Counted from the first letter of the stretch, positions 55,183 to 64,000 are shown. The stretch is 64,000 bases of DNA from Pseudomonas purpurea (GCF_039908635.1 NZ_CP150918.1:1426001-1490000); one strand, 5' to 3'. Numbers and translations are program-made. Notes: generated by a model from the sequence alone, not told the origin.

Positions 55183-56430
55183 ATGTCACCGAACAAATCT
55201 CTAGCCTTGGCACTGTGTCTCAGCATTACCGGTTGCGCACAGACCCCACAAAATGATGCTGACGGTGGCCATTGGTGGTCATTCGGTTCAGGTTCCGACA
55301 AGGTTGCGGACAAAACCGCCGCCAAGCCTGACGTTAAACCGGATGCCAAGCCAGACGCCAAGACGCAAGCCAAAACCGCCAATGCGCCAGCTCCTGCGCC
55401 TGCCAACACGGCGGCCAGCAAAGGCAAACCAGCCACCGCTGCAGTAGCGCCGACACCGGCACCTGCTGCTCCGGCAGCCACCCCGGTCCCGGTTGCCAAG
55501 GCTCAGGACACAGGCAGCAGCTGGTGGCCGTTCTCTTCCAAAGAGACCCCGGCAAAAGCGCCGGTCACTGACACCAAAGCCGTAGCGCCTGTTGCGGCCG
55601 TTGCTGCAACCCCTGCCGCCGCGGCGGCCAAAGCCGATGCCGAGAGCAAGTGGTGGTGGCCGTTTGGCAGCGAATCAAAGGCTGAGGCCAAGGCTCAGGT
55701 CCAAAGCGTGCCGATGCCTGATCCGAAGATCACCCAAGCCTGGCTGGACGACTACGAGCCGCGTCTGCGGGTCGCCGTCAAGGACAGCCGCTTGCAGGTA
55801 GAGCGTCGCGAGAACGTGCTGGTGGTGGTCGTGCCGGTGGATGACTCCTTTAACCCGAAACGCCCGGCCATGTTGCTGCCATCGACCCTGGGCCCATTCA
55901 CCCGGATCGCCAAGCTGGTTGAAACCGACACCAAAACCTCTGTGTTGGTACTCGGTCACGGCGACGCCACGGGTACCGCGCCTGCAACTCAGGCGCTGAG
56001 CAAGGAACGTGCGACTTCCGTCGCGTCGATCTTCAGCCTCGGTGGCTTGAAGCGTGATCGCCTGATGTTGCGGGGCATGGGTGACCTGATGCCACGTGCC
56101 GCGAACGACAGCAACCAGGGCCGCGCCTTGAACCGTCGTGTGGAAATCATGCTGACCCAGCGCACCACGATGCTGGCGTTGCTGAGCAAGTACAGCCAGC
56201 CGACACCACCAGCGGCAGAAATGGTCGCGGTGCAGGACGTCAAGCCTGCCACAGCCGTACTGGCCGAGAAGAAGGCGACCCCGGCGAAGAAATCCACGAC
56301 GGCGAAAAAAGCGGCTCCGGCGAAGAAAGCCGCGCCAGCCAAAAAAGCCACCGCCAAAACCGCAGCCCCGGCCAAGAAACCGGTTGTGGCCAAAGCCGAT
56401 TCAGCGGGCAAGACCGCCAGCGGTCAGTAA
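55183..56430 (+). CDS. OmpA-family protein with low-complexity linker and histone-H1-like tail
   Basis: A 415-aa protein. Lipoprotein-type start MSPNKSLALALCLSITGCAQ (Cys18), a disordered Ala/Pro/Lys/Asp linker (residues about 35-185) punctuated by three tryptophan-rich motifs (HWWSFGSGS, SSWWPFSSK, KWWWPFGSES), and an OmpA-type domain (about 190-320, GHGDATGTAPATQALSKERATS, ALNRRVEIML). The tail of about 50 residues, rich in AKK/PAKK repeats (TPAKKSTTAKKAAPAKKAAP...), resembles AlgP/H1-like proteins. Upstream of pdxH, matching PA1048. Confidence 0.85.
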   Translation: MSPNKSLALALCLSITGCAQTPQNDADGGHWWSFGSGSDKVADKTAAKPDVKPDAKPDAKTQAKTANAPAPAPANTAASKGKPATAAVAPTPAPAAPAATPVPVAKAQDTGSSWWPFSSKETPAKAPVTDTKAVAPVAAVAATPAAAAAKADAESKWWWPFGSESKAEAKAQVQSVPMPDPKITQAWLDDYEPRLRVAVKDSRLQVERRENVLVVVVPVDDSFNPKRPAMLLPSTLGPFTRIAKLVETDTKTSVLVLGHGDATGTAPATQALSKERATSVASIFSLGGLKRDRLMLRGMGDLMPRAANDSNQGRALNRRVEIMLTQRTTMLALLSKYSQPTPPAAEMVAVQDVKPATAVLAEKKATPAKKSTTAKKAAPAKKAAPAKKATAKTAAPAKKPVVAKADSAGKTASGQ

Positions 56431-56470
56431 TCAGGCACGGAACTGACGGATCAAGCATAAGGAAAACGCC

Positions 56471-57118
56471 ATGACCCAGTCGTTGGCTGATATGCGTCGC
56501 GACTACACCCGCGATGGTTTGACCGAGGCTCAGGCCCCGGTCGAGCCATTCGCGCTGTTTCATCAGTGGTTCGCTGACGCGGTGAAAACCGAGCAACCGC
56601 CGGTCGAGGCCAATGCCATGACCCTGGCCACGGTTGATGAGGACGGTCGCCCGCATTGCCGAATCCTGTTGCTCAAGGGGCTCGACGAGCAGGGCTTCAC
56701 CTTCTTCACCAACTACGAAAGCGCCAAGGGCCAGCAACTGGCGGCCCGGCCGTTTGCGGCCATGACCTTCTTCTGGCCGACCCTGGAGCGCCAGGTGCGG
56801 ATTGAAGGACGGGTAGTGAAGGTGACGCCACAGGAGTCGGACGCTTATTTCCAGGTTCGACCGCTGGGCAGTCGACTGGGGGCCTGGGCCTCACCGCAGA
56901 GCCAGGTGATTGCCGATCGGGCTGAGCTGGAAGGTTTGCTCAAGGTCACCGAGCAGCGTTTCAGCGACAACCAGCCCGATTGCCCGGAACACTGGGGCGG
57001 TTATCGCTTGCTGCCGGAGCGCATCGAGTTCTGGCAAGGTCGTGCGAGCCGTTTGCATGACCGTTTGAACTACCGTTTGCAGGGCGCTGACTGGAGTCGT
57101 GAGCGCCTGGCACCTTAA
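56471..57118 (+). CDS. pdxH: Pyridoxamine 5'-phosphate oxidase
   Basis: A 215-aa FMN enzyme that oxidises PNP/PMP to pyridoxal phosphate. Characteristic segments: '[20 protein letters not shown]' at the start, [26 protein letters not shown] for FMN, and the C-terminal [18 protein letters not shown] with the substrate-binding Arg/His. AAGGAAA lies before the ATG. Confidence 0.97.
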   Translation: MTQSLADMRRDYTRDGLTEAQAPVEPFALFHQWFADAVKTEQPPVEANAMTLATVDEDGRPHCRILLLKGLDEQGFTFFTNYESAKGQQLAARPFAAMTFFWPTLERQVRIEGRVVKVTPQESDAYFQVRPLGSRLGAWASPQSQVIADRAELEGLLKVTEQRFSDNQPDCPEHWGGYRLLPERIEFWQGRASRLHDRLNYRLQGADWSRERLAP

Positions 57119-57123
57119 ACCGA

Positions 57124-57360
57124 TCAGCGGGCCGGGTAGGTGGCAGCAGCTGCCTCCAGCCAGTGAGCGAGGTCCCGGCGCTTGATTTTTTGCTGCCGGG
57201 CACGCTCCAACTGTTGCAGCATGAAGGCTTTTTTATGTTCGTCATTGCCAGCCAGGGCCAACGCCAGGTCGCGGTCCATCCAGCGTTTGATCCGCACGTA
57301 CAGCCATCCGTGGAAGTACAGTCCGGCAACGGTGGTGACGACAATGATGAAGTAATCCAT
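57124..57360 (-). CDS. Small membrane protein of unknown function
   Basis: A 78-aa protein with one N-terminal membrane helix (DYFIIVVTTVAGLYFHGWLYV, residues 2-22), then a positively charged amphipathic region (LQQLERARQQKIKRRDLAHWL). ATG 57360 gives MDYFIIVV; it stops 5 bp from the convergent pdxH end. No known domain. Single-pass and basic, suggesting a peripheral membrane role; this is inference only. Confidence 0.6.
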   Translation of the reverse strand: MDYFIIVVTTVAGLYFHGWLYVRIKRWMDRDLALALAGNDEHKKAFMLQQLERARQQKIKRRDLAHWLEAAAATYPAR

Positions 57361-57524
57361 GGGAATCCTTGGGCTGCGCAGGCGTTTGAATGTGGCGCTA
57401 CGGTGTGATGAATGTTCATGTGCGACTGTACTGCGCCTGAATGAAACCAATTTTATCCGGGCGGTGCCGTGACAGGCGTCAAGCTGCGGAGTTTAATGAA
57501 TACCTGTCCTTTGGAGTTGATCCT

Positions 57525-57989
57525 ATGCGTAAGTCTGTTCTGTTGATTGCTTCTTTCACCACGATGGCGGCGTTGCTCAGTGGCTGCCAATCCAGCCTGA
57601 CCGGCGACTCTTACTCCCGTGACGAAGCACGTCGCGTGCAGCAGATTCGTATGGGCACTATCGAATCCCTGCGCCCAGTGAAAATCGAAGGCACCAAAAC
57701 CCCGATCGGCGGTGCAGCCGGCGCGGTGGTGGGTGGTGTCGGCGGTTCCGCCATTGGCGGCGGTCGCGGCAGTATCGTTACCGCAGTGATAGGCGCGGTG
57801 GCCGGCGGGCTGATCGGTTCGGCTGCCGAAGAAGGCCTGACCCGTACCCAGGGTGTGGAAATCACCGTTCGCGAAGACGACGGCGGCATCCGCGCCTACG
57901 TCCAGCAAGTTCAGGAAAACGAAGTGTTCCGTGTGGGCGAGCGCGTTCGCATCTCCACCGTCGGTGGCACCAGCCGCGTTTCGCACTGA
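57525..57989 (+). CDS. slyB: Outer-membrane lipoprotein SlyB-like (glycine zipper)
   Basis: A 154-aa lipoprotein: lipobox LLSGC (about residue 22), then the glycine-zipper 2TM segment GGAAGAVVGGVGGSAIGGGRGS and VIGAVAGGLIGSAAEEG, followed by a C-terminal beta-strand domain (VEITVREDDGGIRAYVQQ, RVRISTVGGTSRV). In SlyB such pairs bind outer-membrane beta-barrels under stress. ATG 57525 is internal to a longer frame that has no ribosome-binding site. It ends before a terminator. Confidence 0.9.
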   Translation: MRKSVLLIASFTTMAALLSGCQSSLTGDSYSRDEARRVQQIRMGTIESLRPVKIEGTKTPIGGAAGAVVGGVGGSAIGGGRGSIVTAVIGAVAGGLIGSAAEEGLTRTQGVEITVREDDGGIRAYVQQVQENEVFRVGERVRISTVGGTSRVSH

Positions 57990-58006
57990 GTTTTTTTGCG
58001 GTAAAC

Positions 58007-58042
58007 AAAACCCCGATCAGGTGAGCTGGTCGGGGTTTTTTT
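58007..58042 (+). terminator. Terminator of slyB
   Basis: AAAACCCCGATCAG / CTGGTCGGGGTTTTTTT around GTGAG, 18 bp after the stop. Confidence 0.92.
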
Positions 58043-58148
58043 CAATTTAGTCAGCTAAATATTGCAGTTGAGCTGATGTGGCCAGACTGAAATGTAGATT
58101 GTCCTAGTCAGTATTTTCGCGACAGCTGGAGCTTAGGAGCTTGGTTTT

Positions 58149-58400
58149 TCATTGTGCTGCTCGAGTTCCAATAAAGTACTCCAGCCCATCCGGGAACTCG
58201 ATATTGAGCAATCTGGCGATCTGCAATATTTGGCTACTTGTTAGTTCGAGTTCTCCAGGCTCGATTTCATCAAGAGATTTTGACTCGGTCAATTGAGCCA
58301 GCTTCTGGTTTAACCCGTAATCTTTAACATGCAGCTCAAACTGCAAGGAGTCATCCTGCTGCTCGTCAGGATAAAATCCTGTGATTGATAGGTAGCGCAT
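58149..58400 (-). CDS. Putative immunity protein for the E3-like toxin
   Basis: An 83-aa acidic protein (MRYLSITGFYPDEQQDDSLQ...) that follows the toxin gene with 17 bp between its ATG and the toxin stop. Size, strong net negative charge and position are those of colicin immunity proteins. The sequence is not one of the E3 immunity proteins I recognise. The gene is AT-rich. GAGAAG precedes the ATG at 58400, inside a longer frame from 58421. Confidence 0.65.
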   Translation of the reverse strand: MRYLSITGFYPDEQQDDSLQFELHVKDYGLNQKLAQLTESKSLDEIEPGELELTSSQILQIARLLNIEFPDGLEYFIGTRAAQ

Positions 58401-58417
58401 GGTTATCTTCTCTTGGT

Positions 58418-59617
58418 TCACTTCGGGGTGGTTCTACCCGGTTTTGCTATTTTTGTTTGTTCGCCTGTTAAGTGGTTGAACTCTCCTAGATGTTTTCCTA
58501 ATTTATCGTACTTTTCGACGGCTCCACTCTTCGAGTCCCATTCGTATATCCGTCCTTTGCGGTCTACCCACCGAGCTCTTTTTTTACCTCCTCCTTGAAC
58601 TGAAGCTTTTGACTTCACCCTTGAGGCATCGGGAAATGCGGGGAGTAACTCGGGATCATCGTAGTATTTGTGATCCCCAGGCATGCTAACCACAATATAA
58701 ACCGGCAGCACCCCGGAATCCGCCGGAAACACAAGAATGAAATCCTTGTACTCAGGTGGATAAATCGGGTCGACGATGATGCTGTCAGCCGCTTTCGTCG
58801 GCGGGTAGACCCAGATATGCGGTGCTTGTGGTGCGGCCTCCAGCGCGGGAATGCCGAGGACGTCGGAGCCGTCCTCGGCCGGTGTCCAGATCAGCTCGAT
58901 GCCATCCCCGAGATCAGCCACCTGTTGACTGCCACGTGATGTGAACTGAACGACATCCACCATCTCCCAGTCACGATTTTTGCCGGTGTAGAAGCCGTAA
59001 CCCTTGAGGCTGCCGTCGCTTTGTTGCTCGACGTGCAGGCGAACACGGGTGCGGGCCTGTTTGAGGTCGCGAAGCTGCTCTTGGGTGTAGAGCGAGCTGT
59101 CGCCCAGCGAGGATGACCAGAACAGTGTGACCAACCAGCCCAGTGCTCCGGCAGCTACGCCGACAACGACGCTGGCAGAGGGCAGCGTTACGGTGCCCAG
59201 GGCCGCCCCTCCAAGGGCCAGGCCGCCAATGCCGACAGGTATCGCACTTCCACTGATGGTCTTCAGTTGTACCAGGCCGGATTCATCGGCTTCACGGGCA
59301 CCCAAAAGAAGCAGATCGCCGTAGTCTTTCAGCGCATCCGTGGGGATGGCACCGGAAGGATTCGAGTAATCGATGATGGCGTCTGGCAGCTTGCAGGATT
59401 TGGCGAATACACAGCCAGCCCGAGGCGCAGGGCTGTTTTTAGCGAACACCTGGCGATGCCTTTCGAAGGCAGCCTGCCTTGCGAGCATGTCGTCGTAGGA
59501 TTTTTGCCTGTCGGCACGCTCGGCCAGCTCGCTGGCCGTCATGTACCGATGGGTGATGTGGTGCCCATCGCCTGACGGCGGGTTGGGAACCTTGGGAACG
59601 TCCTTGTTGCCAGCCAC
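58418..59617 (-). CDS. S-type-pyocin/colicin-E3-like toxin
   Basis: A 399-aa polymorphic toxin. The N-terminal part is polar (residues 1-120), then a pyocin-S-like beta-sandwich/translocation domain with a Gly/Ala hydrophobic loop (about 120-170, IPVGIGGLALGGAALGTVTL). The C-terminal 60 residues match colicin E3 16S rRNase: IYEWDSKSGAVEKY aligns with IYEWDSQHGELEGY, giving Asp361 and Glu368 for Asp510 and Glu517 and Arg395 for Arg545. The His513 position is Ser364. Starts GTG 59617. It lacks a long receptor-binding domain, so it may be a contact-delivered effector. Confidence 0.85.
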   Translation of the reverse strand: MAGNKDVPKVPNPPSGDGHHITHRYMTASELAERADRQKSYDDMLARQAAFERHRQVFAKNSPAPRAGCVFAKSCKLPDAIIDYSNPSGAIPTDALKDYGDLLLLGAREADESGLVQLKTISGSAIPVGIGGLALGGAALGTVTLPSASVVVGVAAGALGWLVTLFWSSSLGDSSLYTQEQLRDLKQARTRVRLHVEQQSDGSLKGYGFYTGKNRDWEMVDVVQFTSRGSQQVADLGDGIELIWTPAEDGSDVLGIPALEAAPQAPHIWVYPPTKAADSIIVDPIYPPEYKDFILVFPADSGVLPVYIVVSMPGDHKYYDDPELLPAFPDASRVKSKASVQGGGKKRARWVDRKGRIYEWDSKSGAVEKYDKLGKHLGEFNHLTGEQTKIAKPGRTTPK

Positions 59618-59737
59618 TGATTAGCCTGCTCTGTTCGTCAATCGGCAGCCCCCGGAGGGGCTGCGCGACGTTATCGAACGTGGCTAATCGTGGATGTAGG
59701 ACGGGTCTTGAATGTACCTAGGCGGTTTCTCTGTCGC

Positions 59738-60925
59738 TCAGGAGGCCAACGCAGTGTTCTTGCGACTGGCCATGGCGGTCACGGTGTAACCAATCAGCGC
59801 GGCCAGAATCGAGCCGGTCAGAATGCCCATGCGATCCATCCCGGCGTATTCGCTGGCGCCAGGCACAAAGGCCAGGGAACCGACAAACAGGCTCATGGTG
59901 AACCCGATACCGCAAAGGATCGCCACACCCAGTACCTGGCCCCAATTGGCGCCAGCGGGCAGGGCGGCGATGCCGATTTTGACCGCCAGCCAGGTCAGGC
60001 CGAACACGCCGAGGGTTTTACCCAGCAGCAGGCCGACGGCGATGCCCATGGGCACGTGGTGGGTGAAGCTTTCTACGGTGACGCCACTCAGCGACAGGCC
60101 GGCGTTGGCGAAGGCAAACAGCGGCAGGATGCCAAATGCTACCCAGGGATGCAGCGCGTGTTCCAGGGTCAGCAATGGCGAAGGCTCGGCGTTTTTCGTG
60201 CGCAGCGGGATGCAGAAGGCCAGGGTCACGCCGGCCAGCGTGGCGTGGACACCGCTCTTGAGCACGCAGACCCACAGAATCAGACCGATGATCATGTACG
60301 GCCCAAGCTTGACCACACCGAGCCGGTTCATTGCCACCAATGCCACGATGCAGGCCGCGGCCAGCATCAGCGACAGCGTCGACAGCGCACCTGAGTAGAA
60401 GATCGCGATGACGATGATTGCACCCAGGTCATCGATGATTGCCAGGGTCATCAAAAACAGCTTGAGCGACACCGGCACACGCTTGCCCAGCAAGGCGAGC
60501 ACGCCGAGGGCGAAGGCGATGTCGGTGGCCATCGGGATGGCCCAGCCGCTCAGGGCAGGCGGGTTGTCCTTGTTGAGGAACCAGTAGATCAGCGCCGGCA
60601 CGACCATGCCGCCGATGGCCGCCGCGCCGGGCAGTACGATCTGTGAGGGTTTGGACAGTTGGCCGTCAAGGATTTCGCGTTTGACCTCAAGGCCGATCAG
60701 CAGGAAAAACATCGCCATCAAGCCGTCGTTGATCCATAGCAACAGGGGTTTGGCGATTTTCAGGGCGCCGATCTGGGCGACCACGGGAGTGTCCAGCAGG
60801 CCGTTGTAGAGCCAGGACAGCGGTGAGTTGTTGATGATCAGGGCAAGGGCAGCGGCAGCAATCAATAACAGACCGCTGGCAGCTTCCAACTGAAAGAAAC
60901 GCGTGAAAGTGCTACGCAGAGGCAA
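59738..60925 (-). CDS. nhaA: Na+/H+ antiporter NhaA
   Basis: A 395-aa inner-membrane antiporter for sodium and pH homeostasis. Twelve hydrophobic helices; the two ion-binding aspartates are in [14 protein letters not shown], and [19 protein letters not shown] is a family signature. Transcribed leftward from an AT-rich upstream region. Length is close to E. coli NhaA (388 aa). Confidence 0.96.
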   Translation of the reverse strand: MPLRSTFTRFFQLEAASGLLLIAAAALALIINNSPLSWLYNGLLDTPVVAQIGALKIAKPLLLWINDGLMAMFFLLIGLEVKREILDGQLSKPSQIVLPGAAAIGGMVVPALIYWFLNKDNPPALSGWAIPMATDIAFALGVLALLGKRVPVSLKLFLMTLAIIDDLGAIIVIAIFYSGALSTLSLMLAAACIVALVAMNRLGVVKLGPYMIIGLILWVCVLKSGVHATLAGVTLAFCIPLRTKNAEPSPLLTLEHALHPWVAFGILPLFAFANAGLSLSGVTVESFTHHVPMGIAVGLLLGKTLGVFGLTWLAVKIGIAALPAGANWGQVLGVAILCGIGFTMSLFVGSLAFVPGASEYAGMDRMGILTGSILAALIGYTVTAMASRKNTALAS

Positions 60926-61245
60926 GGTCGCTCTCCATCTATCGATTCAAAAGGTGGACCACCCTAACCCGTACGGTTAGTTGTTAAAACAAAAGTTATA
61001 TTCTTTTTTGTTATATACCGTTACAACCAAGGCTGTTGAGCAGAGCCTAGCAGTTGATCGGTGAATTGAGGTTCAGCTGTACCTGTGCCTTTCGTGGGAT
61101 TTTTCCTAAGCTTGTCGGCTCGCCTTTACCGGGCGAAGTGTGACCTGTTGTCACCGCCAGGTTTTCCCTGCGCCCGCATCGCCTAAGCTGGGTGCACACC
61201 ATCATCCTGTGCCACGCGTGGCGCACGATCCAACGAGAAAAGACC
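60926..61245. other. 320-bp divergent intergenic region, AT-rich
   Basis: Positions 60970-61020 are strikingly AT-rich for this genome, with TTAAAACAAAAG and TATATTCTTTTTTG, and probably carry the nhaA promoter. The rest would hold the promoter of the PLP enzyme. No genes seen. Confidence 0.5.
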
Positions 61246-62340
61246 ATGAGCGACAACCGTCAGTGGGCCCGCGAAGCCATCCGGATTATTGAAGCCGACT
61301 TCCAGCGTAGCGCCGATACACACCTGATCCCTTTGCCGCTGCCGGGGTTGCCGGGCATCGAGTTGTATTTCAAGGACGAATCCAGCCACCCCACCGGCAG
61401 CCTCAAGCATCGCCTGGCGCGCTCGCTGTTCCTGTATGCGTTGTGCAACGGCTGGCTCAAGCCCGGCGCGCCGGTGATCGAGGCGTCCAGCGGTTCGACG
61501 GCGATTTCCGAGGCATATTTCGCCCGCTTGCTGGGCCTGCCGTTTATTGCAGTGATGCCGGCCACGACCTCCCGGGAAAAGATCGCGCAGATCGAGTTTT
61601 ACGGCGGCAAAAGCCATCTGGTGCAGGACCCGACGCAGATCTACGCCGAATCCGAACGGCTGGCGCGTGAGCATGACGGGCATTTCATCGACCAGTTCAC
61701 CTACGCCGAACGCGCCACCGACTGGCGCGCGAACAACAACATCGCCGAATCGATTTTCCAGCAGATGCGTTTCGAGCGTCACCCGGAGCCGAGCTGGCTG
61801 ATTTCCAGCCCTGGCACGGGTGGCACCACTGCAACGCTGGGGCGTTACGTGCGCTATCGCCAGCATTGCACCCGCGTGCTGTGCGCCGATGCCGAGCGTT
61901 CGGTGTTCTTCGATTACTACCAGACCGGCGACGCAACATTGCGCCTGGAATGCGGCTCACGGATCGAGGGCATTGGGCGGCCACGGGTCGAGGCGTCGTT
62001 CCTGCCCAAGGTGATTGATGCGATGGTCAAGGTGCCGGATGCCTTGTCGCTGGCGGCCATGCATTACTTGGCGCAGCGTTTGGGGCGGCGAGTGGGCGGC
62101 TCCAGCGGGACCAACCTGATCGGCGCCTTGATGGCAGCCCAGCAAATGGTGGCAGCGGGGGAGAGTGGTTCGATTGTGGCAATCCTGTGTGACGGTGGCG
62201 AACGCTATGCGACGACCTACTACGATCAGGATTGGCTGAAGGCGCAGGGGTATGAGCTGGAGGGTTTGATCACGGCCGTTGCGGCCAGTGTCGAGCGCGG
62301 CGAGCCGCTACCGGCCAGCGTGCTGCGCGCCAATATCTGA
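61246..62340 (+). CDS. PLP-dependent cysteine synthase-family protein (Cds1-like)
   Basis: A 364-aa fold-type II PLP enzyme. The Schiff-base Lys is in the [10 protein letters not shown] segment, phosphate-binding glycines are in [14 protein letters not shown], and the Asn/Ser loop reads [19 protein letters not shown]. The family includes cysteine synthases and L-cysteine desulfhydrases. The C-terminal part ([13 protein letters not shown]) is longer than in CysK/CysM, as in Cds1-type enzymes. ATG 61246 follows CGAGAAA; upstream frame from 61192 is not supported. Confidence 0.85.
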   Translation: MSDNRQWAREAIRIIEADFQRSADTHLIPLPLPGLPGIELYFKDESSHPTGSLKHRLARSLFLYALCNGWLKPGAPVIEASSGSTAISEAYFARLLGLPFIAVMPATTSREKIAQIEFYGGKSHLVQDPTQIYAESERLAREHDGHFIDQFTYAERATDWRANNNIAESIFQQMRFERHPEPSWLISSPGTGGTTATLGRYVRYRQHCTRVLCADAERSVFFDYYQTGDATLRLECGSRIEGIGRPRVEASFLPKVIDAMVKVPDALSLAAMHYLAQRLGRRVGGSSGTNLIGALMAAQQMVAAGESGSIVAILCDGGERYATTYYDQDWLKAQGYELEGLITAVAASVERGEPLPASVLRANI

Positions 62341-62352
62341 CACTGAAACCAA

Positions 62353-62413
62353 TGTGGGAGATTCTATGTTGCAGGGTTGCCCTGCAACATAGAATCTCCC
62401 ACAGGTTTTTTTT
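62353..62413 (+). terminator. Long perfect palindrome terminator
   Basis: Arms of 24 bp (62353-62376 and 62380-62403), perfectly complementary around TTG, followed by GGTTTTTTTT. It terminates the PLP gene. It begins TGTGGGAG, the outer tip of the REP elements, but the interior differs. Confidence 0.85.
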
Positions 62414-62429
62414 GTTCAGGGATTGCCTA

Positions 62430-64000
62430 TCAGGCTTCCAGGCCGAGAATGTCGCGTACCACCGCTTCGGCGATGCGAATCCCGTCCACGCCTGCCGACA
62501 GAATCCCGCCAGCGTAACCGGCACCTTCACCGGCCGGGAACAGACCTTTGACGTTCATGCTCTGCATCGACTCGTTGCGGGTAATGCGCAGTGGCGACGA
62601 GGTGCGGGTCTCGATCCCGGTCAGTACCGCGTCGTGCAGCGAGTAACCGCGAATCTGCTTCTCGAAGGCTGGCAAGGCTTCGCGAATGGCTTCGATGGCG
62701 AATGCCGGCAAGGCCAGCGCCAAATCACCCAACGCTACGCCCGGCTTGTAGGACGGCTCGACCGTGCCCAGCGCAGTGGACGGCTTGCCCGCGATAAAGT
62801 CGCCGACCAGTTGCGCCGGCGCTTCGTAGTTGCTGCCACCCAGGACGAACGCGTGGGACTCCAGACGCTCCTGCAACTCGATCCCGGCCAGTGGGCCGCC
62901 CGGGTAATCGACTTCCGGGGTGATTCCTACAACGATGCCGGAGTTGGCGTTGCGCTCGTTACGCGAGTACTGACTCATGCCGTTGGTCACGACGCGGTTC
63001 GGCTCGGAGGTCGCGGCCACCACGGTGCCGCCCGGGCACATGCAGAAGCTGTAGACCGAACGGCCGTTCTTGGCGTGGTGCACCAGTTTGTAGTCGGCGG
63101 CACCGAGTTTCGGGTGACCGGCGTATTTGCCCAGGCGTGCGCTGTCGATCAGCGATTGCGGGTGTTCGATACGGAAACCCACCGAGAACGGCTTGGCCTC
63201 CATGAACACGCCACGGCCGTGAAGCATGCGGAACGTGTCCCGGGCACTGTGGCCGAGGGCCAGAACCACGTGTTTTGAATGGATCTGTTCGCCGCTGGCG
63301 AGTTCGATACCGGTCAGTTGGCCGTCTTCGATCAGCACGTCAGTCACGCGCTGCTGGAAGCGTACTTCACCGCCCAGCGCACGAATCTGCTCACGCATGT
63401 TTTCCACGACGCCCGTCAGACGGAACGTACCGATGTGTGGTTTGCTGACGTAGAGGATTTCTTCCGGCGCACCGGCCTTGACGAACTCGTGCAGCACTTT
63501 GCGGCCGTGGTGTTTCGGGTCCTTGATCTGGCTATAGAGCTTGCCGTCGGAGAAGGTCCCCGCGCCGCCTTCACCGAATTGCACGTTGGACTCGGGGTTG
63601 AGCACGCTTTTGCGCCACAGGCCCCAAGTGTCCTTGGTGCGCTGGCGGACTTCGGTACCGCGTTCGAGGATGATCGGCTTGAAGCCCATCTGTGCCAGCA
63701 GCAGCCCGGCGAAAATCCCGCAGGGGCCGAAACCGACCACGATCGGCCGTTCGCTCAGGTCCTGTGGGGCCTGGCCGACGACTTTGTAGGAGACATCTGG
63801 CGCTGTGTTGACGTTACGGTCATCGGCGAACTTGAGCAGCAGCTCCGCTTCGTCGCGCACGCTGAGGTCGATGGTGTAGATGAAGCACAGTTCGGAAGAC
63901 TTTTTGCGCGCATCGTAGCTGCGCTTGAACAAGGTGAAATCGAGCAGGTCATCGCTGGCGATGCCCAGGCGCTGCACGATGGCAGGGCGCAGGTCTTCTT
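62430..64000 (-). CDS. FAD-dependent dehydrogenase (COG2509-type), truncated at the window edge
   Basis: At least 523 aa; the N-terminus lies beyond 64000. An open frame continues upstream of the first GTG (63977) to the edge, as ...EDLRPAIVQRLGIASDD, so the annotation must extend beyond. FAD-binding VVGFGPCGIFAGLLLAQMG at about one quarter, GEGGAGTFSDGKLYSQIKD, VVLALGHSARDTFRML and a C-terminal GEGAGYAGGILSAGVDGIRIAE are seen. Typical of conserved NAD(P)/FAD oxidoreductases with unknown substrate. Confidence 0.9.
   Translation of the reverse strand, partial: EDLRPAIVQRLGIASDDLLDFTLFKRSYDARKKSSELCFIYTIDLSVRDEAELLLKFADDRNVNTAPDVSYKVVGQAPQDLSERPIVVGFGPCGIFAGLLLAQMGFKPIILERGTEVRQRTKDTWGLWRKSVLNPESNVQFGEGGAGTFSDGKLYSQIKDPKHHGRKVLHEFVKAGAPEEILYVSKPHIGTFRLTGVVENMREQIRALGGEVRFQQRVTDVLIEDGQLTGIELASGEQIHSKHVVLALGHSARDTFRMLHGRGVFMEAKPFSVGFRIEHPQSLIDSARLGKYAGHPKLGAADYKLVHHAKNGRSVYSFCMCPGGTVVAATSEPNRVVTNGMSQYSRNERNANSGIVVGITPEVDYPGGPLAGIELQERLESHAFVLGGSNYEAPAQLVGDFIAGKPSTALGTVEPSYKPGVALGDLALALPAFAIEAIREALPAFEKQIRGYSLHDAVLTGIETRTSSPLRITRNESMQSMNVKGLFPAGEGAGYAGGILSAGVDGIRIAEAVVRDILGLEA

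Overview
The window is GC-rich, gene-dense chromosomal DNA of a Pseudomonas of the fluorescens/mandelii type. This rests on gene order shared with Pseudomonas genomes (pncC-recA-recX, finR/fpr, rimO-kup-acvB-mprF, quiP ... ychJ ... ompA ... dinG ... pdxH ... slyB) and on fluorescens-group REP elements (GTGGGAGCGAGCTTGCTCGC and its mirror). The species cannot be fixed from the sequence.

Layout. (1) 1-5785 is the baseplate, tail-fibre and lysis end of a Mu-like tail cluster at the cinA/pncC-recA site, where fluorescens-group tailocins are commonly found. It carries tandem fibre/chaperone modules (the first fibre has an internal stop, a third module is decayed), a GH19 endolysin and an i-spanin with a nested o-spanin. 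(2) 5867-8018 holds pncC, recA (with a LexA box) and recX. (3) 8020-17183 is core genome: a LOG-family protein, a QsregVF-like secreted protein, a DTW tRNA enzyme, an ErdR-type regulator, dgkA, finR/fpr, trmO, a DUF1456 protein, a pseudouridine-synthase-like protein whose catalytic Asp is replaced, and a GNAT. (4) 17300-28241 holds rimO (frameshifted), kup, a DUF3077 gene with a coupled leader frame, acvB/mprF (mprF frameshifted), two initiator tRNAs and dinB with a LexA box. (5) 28304-35835 holds a lipoprotein, proS, ampG, an alkyltransferase-like protein, a DUF481 protein, a cold-shock gene, dcd and a small ORF. (6) 35862-40061 is a basic-amino-acid ABC importer operon. (7) 40386-57989 holds quiP (frameshifted), a cysteine-hydrolase-like protein, SEC-C proteins, a LEA2 lipoprotein, three OmpA-family proteins, a collagen-like secreted protein, dinG, an agarase-like glycosidase, a serine hydrolase, pdxH and slyB. 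(8) 58149-59617 is an accessory colicin-E3-like toxin with a putative immunity gene. (9) 59738-64000 holds nhaA, a PLP enzyme and a truncated FAD dehydrogenase.

The most interesting signals are: paired hairpins with differing but still complementary stems that bury the ribosome-binding sites of two adjacent ompA-like genes; the E3-like toxin in which the residue matching catalytic His513 is Ser; the nonsense-interrupted tail fibre beside a replacement fibre; and three single-base +1 frameshifts (rimO, mprF, quiP), all in short G runs on the + strand, which look more like base-calling errors than real gene loss.
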